A stretch of DNA of 64,000 nt from the NCBI GenBank assembly GCA_022496185.1, contig WTXG01000063.1, positions 116,779-180,778 of the forward strand, given 5' to 3'. Positions 57,983 through 64,000 of this stretch are shown here, piece by piece. How positions within the stretch are numbered: position 1 is the first letter of the stretch; the number at the start of each line of letters is the position of its first letter. A program made the translations under genes and the position numbers. The notes beneath the pieces were generated by a model. The model did no database searches, was not told the origin of the DNA, and saw only the letters and a list, made by a program, of their open reading frames with translations. The stretch is from Multifurca ochricompacta. Taxonomy: Eukaryota; Basidiomycota; Agaricomycetes; Russulales; Russulaceae.

Positions 57983-60900
57983 ATGGCTACTAAGTGCGAA
58001 AACTGCTGGCAGCGCCTACCATCAAGTTTTTCTCCATTCTCTACCACATCTGGTTTGACACCAATGGATGAGGGTTATTCTGCTGATTTCACAAACATTG
58101 ACAAGGAGAAAGCTGTCATCTGTGATAGAGAAGGTTGCCCAACCAAGACGTTCCCTCCTGGAACAGACACATTCTATCTTCATAGCAACGATCCCAGCCA
58201 AGGAGGTCATAGAGTCTGTCAGGGCTGCTACCAATACTATAACAGAAGGAGACCACAAGGCGCAGAGGTACATACTTCTGAATCTTGCTTCATGGCACAT
58301 TGCAATGGTATTGATGAATATCTTGTAGAAATTGAAGTGGACCAGAGTGTGGCATCAGCACAACTGAATGTAGAACGTCGTCAAGCAGTTCATCAACAGA
58401 TAGCAAAGGCACAATGTGGATGTTAGTGCAATGTTTTACTGACTTTGACTCATGCAAGAGAAACTCACATCTATCCTCCAGAATATACCAATGTCATTCA
58501 GCCAGTTGGCTTTGCATACTCAAATCTGATTGCGCAACGCAGTTCACTCCCGACATTCCAGGCTGGTCATCTGGTCCAGTCCACCAATGGGCCTGTTCGC
58601 ATGGCAACTGCAATTCCTACCATTCAACTTCCAGGGAAAAGGCCTCAGGCTTCTCCCTTCACCGCATCTGCAGGGGTAGTGCTGGGAGGCAGTTCTGGTT
58701 ATACCAATAATCACTTGTCTTATCAGATGACTCGTCAAACCCTTGCAAATAATGCATACGCACTTCATGGTGGTCATGTGGTAATTGTCGAGGTTCGGGC
58801 TGTTCATATGCCAGTTGAAAAGACAAAGGCGCAGCTGATTGGAGTAAGTCAGACACTTAAAAACATGGGGTCTCATGGGACTGACATAGATACCTTGTTT
58901 CAAGGATGTTCTCCAAGCAGTCGATAACGTTCCTGTTCATATTGGTGCTGTTGAGCTCAAGAGCCTCCTCTATGAATGTCTTTTACCTGTGTGGAATGCC
59001 TACATCAAGATGGAAGGGTTCCCACTAGAAATCAATGACATTATTATGAGGACGAAGGAATGGGTTGAAATTAAACCCTTGAACCCAGATCAGGACGTGA
59101 TCGCATGCCAGTTTTTCAAATCGGAAAGGGTGGATTGACATTCAAGGCAGGCTGCTGCATCATTCTCTTCCACATCCCGAATGCAATTTACAACCAATAT
59201 CTTGATTATGCTGAAATGAAGGAGATGGAGAGATTGCAAGAGGCATGAAACACTCACTGATGTCTATGTGACTGATCAACTGATGTTTCTCCCCACAAAA
59301 TAGGGGACAGCATGATCTGCAAGTCAGGACAAAGCAGGTGCACACCAGCATCCATTCAGGATCGAGGACTGCAGCATCATCTTCCCATGCAAATATAGCC
59401 TCCACCTCTACACCTGCTTCGCCACCTCCCAAGCGTGCACGCAAAAACACCCAGCTTGAAGTATCATCAACAATCACTTGCCAGTTGGGGAATGCACTCA
59501 GATCTCAGAAACCACTGACAATAAGGGCAGCCGCTGCCTATGTGAGGATTGCGTGTTGTGATAAATTACATTCAAAGCAAGGACCTAATTGTAAAAATTC
59601 ACAGTTGAAACAAAGTCAATCAATGTTACCACCTACCATGTCGTGCATCGGACACTGGAAGAGTTATTGCAGCCACATCAGGAGGATATCAATTACAAAT
59701 GGTACTTGGGGCCAGCTCACGAGACGTCATTGCACTTGGAGTTTTTGCCGCTGAATCAGAAAAAGGGTGGTTTTAAGCTTGCTACATTTGGAACTGCAAG
59801 CCAGGATCTTTTTGGAGCTGGATTCGAGGTCTGTGCCAAACAGACATTCTATCAAAAGACCGCAACAATCGACTGCACCAGCCAAGGTCCATGCGAAATC
59901 ACCCAGAACATCCCCCATGATGGCATTACCCAAGTCTGCAATCTCACAATGGAGATAGCTTGTCTTGTCTGGGCTCATGTACTCCTCAACCTAGTGTACA
60001 AGTTCGTTGACAAGAGTATCACATCACATGGAGTGCCACCATTTCAGATTCCTCGCATGTGCTTTGTTGAAGCTTCACTAGCTATTGAGCATGTCACAAG
60101 CGAATTTGATGAGGCCAGGGCATTCCTGTTGGAGGAAGTGATTGGTGGGGATGAAGGCCACTTCAGGAAGTATCTGAACAATGTGTCGGCTGCTCCAGTC
60201 TCATTTACCAATGAAGATGACGAGGAGCAAGCAGAGTTTCTCGCCTTCTCACAGCATGTTCAGTACTTCAAAACAAAAAAAATGGCATTTGTTGCTGATT
60301 ATCAAGGTGAGTCTAATCTTCAAGAATGGCTCCCTTCATATATCTCTGTGTTGCTTTTACTTAGTGATGTTCCAGCCCAGCTTGGCCCAAAAGCCGTGGC
60401 TTTGGCTCGGCCTGAGGCGGCTCCGGCTTTCCTGAAGTCTGGGCCAAGCCAAAGCTGCCACAGACGGCTTGGCCCTGGCCCGGCTTGGCCCAAGCTGTGG
60501 CTTTTGGCAGAGAAAATTTTATGACATATAACTAGTAGTTATAGTTCAGCTAATCCAAATATGACTTAGTGTGTTACATATTGCAAAGCTATATTGAAGA
60601 AAAAGTTTGAAATGCCACGATAAACATGATCACGTGACCCAAATCAACCACTTTGTGATCAGATTTCTACTGATTTTGATGATTGCTATTGCACTTGTAT
60701 ATGCTGTTGAAAGCTGTGGCCTGAGCCGGCGGCTTTGGCTTTTAGCTTCTCTGAGCTGGGCCAAAGCCCTTGCTGGGCCGTCACAACAGCCTGGCTTGGC
60801 CCGGCTTCTGGCTTTGAGCCGGGCCAGGCACATCACTACTTTTACTACTAGGTGGAAACTCGATCCTAAGTGACCCTCAAATCGTAACTGACAGGTGAGC

Positions 60901-61125
60901 CCTATCAATGCTTACATATCATTTATATTGACCAAATTGTCGATACTGTAATATAGTGCATTGGGGTACATTTTTGCTGAAGGAAACGTGCCCAGCAGTC
61001 ATCAATCTTTCAAGACCCACCATCAATGCAACCGCTTCTGCAAATTCTTTCAAGTACCAACTGACTATGACATTTGGGAATCACAAGGGTCCTTGATTCA
61101 TTCCATTGACTCCCCGGCCCTCTAA
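57983..61125 (+). CDS. Alpha-type protein kinase with MITE in an intron
   Basis: ATG 57983 opens a cysteine-rich N-terminal region (CENCWQRL; CDREGCPTK; CQGCYQYY), probably zinc-binding. Coding continues at about 58482-58843 and 58905-59248, then low-complexity sequence near 59330-59460 (SASTSTP-like). The alpha-kinase domain starts about 59640 (GGFKLATFG; EVCAKQTFY; CFVEASLAIEHV; FLAFSQHVQYFKT; ADYQGGNSILSDPQI) and ends in zinc-type HHQCNRFCKFF before the stop at 61123-61125. Last exons: up to 60306, 60852-60894 and 60957-61125. One frame change near 59095-59105 and the first and fourth introns remain unsolved, so the 5' half of the model is provisional. Alpha-kinases phosphorylate serine or threonine without resembling ordinary kinases in sequence. 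Confidence 0.75.
60307..60851 (+). other. Alpha-kinase intron enlarged by a MITE
   Basis: Starts GTGAGT and ends CTACTAG; joining TATCAAG to GTGGAAAC keeps the kinase frame. Removing the 477-bp element and one 8-bp duplication leaves a 60-bp intron, ordinary for this genome. Confidence 0.85.
60362..60838. mobile_element. hAT-type MITE copy A
   Basis: A 477-bp element with ends TAGTGATGTTCC (60362) and ACATCACTA (to 60838) and a perfect 8-bp duplication CTTTTACT (60354-60361 and 60839-60846). Subterminal regions are full of GGCTTGGCCC-like words in both orientations. No transposase. A second copy lies at 62024-62525. Confidence 0.93.
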
Positions 61126-61839
61126 TGGTGGCCCAGGCTATTCTTGCCAAACAATTACTGTGCATTGCTCCTATTCCTACTTACTCTTTTGGCATTTTAA
61201 TCACTAGCCATTCCATTCCTTTTTTCTTCCTAACAAACACACTCATTTCATCTTACCAACTACTCTAAGTACTATTCATTTAGTTTTTTTAATCCGGTTT
61301 TCTTAATATAGCCTTGGACATGGCCTACTCTCCTTTTCATCTGCACAACTTTATTCTATGGCCTTAATGACCATAATTGTTGTCTTTGTTTTCTGACTGC
61401 GACGAAAAATATTCCAAAGTAAAAAGAGGAGTTTTCGAGGTCCTTGATTGCCTTTCACACTCAGCTGCTTACAAGTCGCAGCACAAACCGAGAAAACAAG
61501 CTGGCCGGTCCCTGTTGCCATATTGACGTACTCTCACATCAATAACCACACCAATTGAAGTCACTCGCTTCCTAACTAAATAGGTAGCTCGCTTAACTGA
61601 CTCAGCTAATGAAACATACTCTCTCACAAAACACGCATTCCCGTCGTAGGACAAAGCAGACAAACAACTCACATGAGCCCAGACTAAACCATCCGGACAA
61701 CTAGATTTAGAGATGGGTCATGTCGCGGTCACTGTGGCATGGGAAGTGAAGTGAATAGGAATCGTCATGTTCAATTTTACGCCTTTACGGCTGGTATTTA
61801 ATGCAAGAAATAACTGGAAATAATCACAAGACAATTATG
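61126..61839. other. Intergenic, alpha-kinase 3' side
   Basis: No gene supported. Pyrimidine-rich sequence follows the kinase stop, then AT-rich DNA. Confidence 0.4.
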
Positions 61840-62015
61840 CTAGTAAACCACAAACTCGTCATAGTGTTAGCCAAATCCAAGCCAAATCCATCAGAAGAAG
61901 GTAGTATAATTTTAAAAACCAACAAGTTGGGCATAGTCCAACTGACTCATGAAAGTAAACCCTGGCTCGAGAGCTTAATCACCTCCGCTTTCAGGTCCGC
62001 AGGGGCGATAAAGTT
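61840..62015 (-). pseudogene. Subtilisin-like protease remnant, 3' piece
   Basis: Minus-strand sequence left of MITE copy B reads FIAPADLKAEVIKLSSQGLLS, then after a stop VSWTMPNLLVFKN. This is the usual C-terminal end of fungal S8 subtilases. It joins in frame with the piece at 62534-62760 once the MITE and one duplication are removed. Confidence 0.65.
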
Positions 62016-62023
62016 AGAATGAT

Positions 62024-62525
62024 TAGTGATGTTCCAGCCCGGCTTGGCCCAAAAGCCGCAGCTTTGGCTTGGCCTGAGGCGGCTCCGGCTTTCCTGAAGT
62101 CTGGGCTGAGCCAAAGCCGCCACAGACGGCTTGGCCCTGGCCCGGCTTGGCCCAAGCCGCGGCTTTTGGCAGAGAAAATTTTATGACATATAACTAGTAG
62201 TTATAGTTCAGCTAATCAAAATCTGACTTAGTGTGTTACGTATTGCAAAGCTATATCGAAGAAAAAGTTTGAAATGCCGCAATAAACATGATCACGTGAT
62301 CCAAATCAACCACTTTGTGATCAGATTTCTACTGATTTTGATGATTGCTATTGCACTTGTATGTGCTGTTGAAAGCCGCAGCCTGAGCTGGCAGCTTTGG
62401 CTTTTAATTTCTCTGAGCCGGGCCAAAGCCCTTGCTGGGCCATCACAACGGCCTGGCTTGGCCCGGCCCAAACAGGCCCGGCTTGGCCTGGCTTCTGGCT
62501 TTGAGCCGGGCCAGGCACATCACTA
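62024..62525. mobile_element. hAT-type MITE copy B
   Basis: A 502-bp sister of copy A with the same ends (TAGTGATGTTCC ... ACATCACTA) and a perfect 8-bp duplication AGAATGAT (62016-62023 and 62526-62533). It carries an extra GGCCCGGCCCAAACAGGCCC-type stretch near its right end. Inserted in the subtilase remnant. Confidence 0.93.
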
Positions 62526-62533
62526 AGAATGAT

Positions 62534-62760
62534 GGGCCAACTTCGAGGGAGGAATGAAACCCGACGCCCATTGTGCAGTGGGGGAACGATTGACGAAGCG
62601 AGGGGGTTGGACTTCAAAGTGGACGGAAGGGTGGAAAGGTGGTATGCCAGAAGACCAGCAACATGAGGTGATGCCATAGATGTGCCGGAAATGATATTCT
62701 CCGCAGAATCAGATCCAATCCGCGGGTGCGAGTGACACAATGAAAGTTAATTCACTTCAC
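62534..62760 (-). pseudogene. Subtilisin-like protease remnant, catalytic-serine piece
   Basis: Minus strand reads SAENIISGTSMASPHVAGLL, with the catalytic serine motif GTSMASPHVAG of S8 subtilases, and continues AYHLSTLPSTLK toward the MITE. The aspartate and histidine parts of the triad are not found upstream, so only the 3' end of a gene remains. Confidence 0.75.
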
Positions 62761-64000
62761 AACAATTGGGAAACTAAACACCTCGACACCATCTGTATCT
62801 TAGTCATATGGTGGCAGAAAATGAATTAAAAAAAAAATAAGAATTTGATATAGTAATGGAATTATTTGGCGTGTGTTGTTTGTCGTTGCACATTATCCAG
62901 ATCGACAAACAGTTTCTTGCCACTGCTGAGCCGTATTCCTCCCATTTGCATGATGAGGTATAATTGTAGAGTGTATCACTAATAAATAAAGCGAAGAAAC
63001 GACAGCTCCATAAGGGGTCCATGTCCAGTTACAATCACCAAACGTACTAAATATGTGATAGGCCGATTCATGGGCGTGCTGCCAATAATGCAGCATGTGG
63101 ACTTGCAGCATTCAACTTGTTTTGACAACCCATCCTTCTGCGAATGAATACTGTGGTGTTGCTACCTCGTGGCTGCCGGAGTCGTGGAATCATAACGTTT
63201 TCCCTGTTCTGTTCAAATTAATCAGATCTTGAGGTAGAATGTTTTTTTTTCCCTTTTTTGGCGTTGTTTAGACGTAAGGGTTCCAACAGAACTGAGAGCT
63301 TTCATAGTCTCCTTGCTTCCACCCCATTTGCATGTTTGTCCATTCAATGAGTAAAAATTATATGGTTAATATAGAAGCTTTTACGGCATTTATAAACCGT
63401 GCACAGGTTTGTCAGGGGGGGGCTCATTAAGCATAACAGTTTACCCTGACGTGAGACCTGAGACCTCAAAGTTGTTCACAGCATCCGAGCCGACAAGCGC
63501 AATGACTCCATAACGCAATATAAATTGTTGTACACGGGTAGGTAAACACCGGGAGGCAGCCGAGAGCTTGAGATTAGAATTCAGTTTATGAAGGGTTCTT
63601 ACGGGAACGTTTAGGCCCATAGTCTTGAAAGTTCAAAAGCGACCCACAGAAGGAATAGGTGTCAGCGTCATGTGTCAATTCGCGGGCGGACTCGCGACAA
63701 TCAAATGTTACCATAGCGCACGCACTACGCCATCTCCTGTGTCTAACCTTGTGATATGGATGGTCGACAGAATGAGACAATAGGCGTGACGCCGCCCTTT
63801 TAAAAGAACGTGTGCGTGTGCTCATCTTTTGTTATCCTCGCCCTCATCCTTATGCTTCCTTTGTGCTGCCGGTGACCGGCTCTTCTTCACTTTTGAGCTG
63901 TTCGAACATGTTTTGGGCTCCTTCGTGCTTTAGACTGGCACATAATATTTCTGGCAACAGTTTGTCTAGCTAAAACCTCATTGCATGCTTGACATTTTGT
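62761..64000. other. Right-edge region without a supported gene
   Basis: No family recognised. A minus-strand frame at 63586-63825 (79 codons, basic) has no recognisable motif. Sequence beyond 64000 would be needed to tell whether a promoter lies here. Confidence 0.35.

Noticed and set aside
58268..58328. 61-bp intron (GTACAT...TTGTAG) in alpha-kinase exon 1
   Set aside because: Its removal shifts the frame, while reading through gives a plausible charged sequence. Left open rather than annotated.

Overview
The window is a piece of a filamentous basidiomycete genome, most likely an agaricomycete (mushroom-forming fungus). Signs are dense short introns (mostly 50-90 bp, GT-AG), two FunK1-type fungal kinases, a Goodbye-NACHT-ankyrin NLR, an alpha-kinase, a Plavaka-type transposase, a Tad1-like LINE family and Copia/Ty3 LTR elements. 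Species cannot be named from sequence alone. No rRNA, tRNA, CRISPR or bacterial-style operon was seen.

Layout. 1-7586: a nearly complete Tad1-like LINE (+), cut by the left window edge, ending in a 27-bp A tail. 7867-10217: FunK1 kinase copy 1 (+), with a 543-bp hAT-type element in its 3' flank. 10904-11980: methyltransferase remnant (-) split by a solo Copia LTR. 12781-14603: chitin deacetylase (+, 9 exons). 15708-20263: a 1333-residue NLR (+, 10 exons). 20628-21215: second hAT-type element. 21583-29304: a second, decayed LINE (-) with a 17-bp target duplication. 30028-35749: a Copia element with both LTRs. 36184-36822: a 5'-truncated LINE fragment. 37424-40686: Plavaka-type transposase (-). 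40999-41410: diverged solo LTR. 41530-43791: DUF6532-like gene (+, 8 exons). 44200-44452: stray 5' piece of the FunK1 locus. 45061-47542: FunK1 copy 2 (-). 49344-55809: a Ty3 chromovirus with nearly identical LTRs. 56550-57873: broken integrase-core gene. 57983-61125: alpha-kinase whose intron carries a hAT-type MITE. A second copy of that MITE (62024-62525) splits a subtilisin-like protease remnant.

More than half of the window is transposon-derived. The host genes that survive form no metabolic cluster. They are of kinds that tend to sit in variable fungal DNA: an NLR sensor, expanded FunK1 and alpha-kinases, and one wall-modifying enzyme. I could rebuild the exon chains of both FunK1 copies, the deacetylase, the NLR and the DUF6532-like gene into uninterrupted frames whose total exon lengths divide by three.

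Several insertions can be dated relative to each other because duplicate copies preserve empty sites. Several coding breaks in transposons are one-base changes in or next to homopolymer runs. The two Ty3 LTRs differ only by such run-length changes, so some 'broken' frames may be sequencing artefacts.
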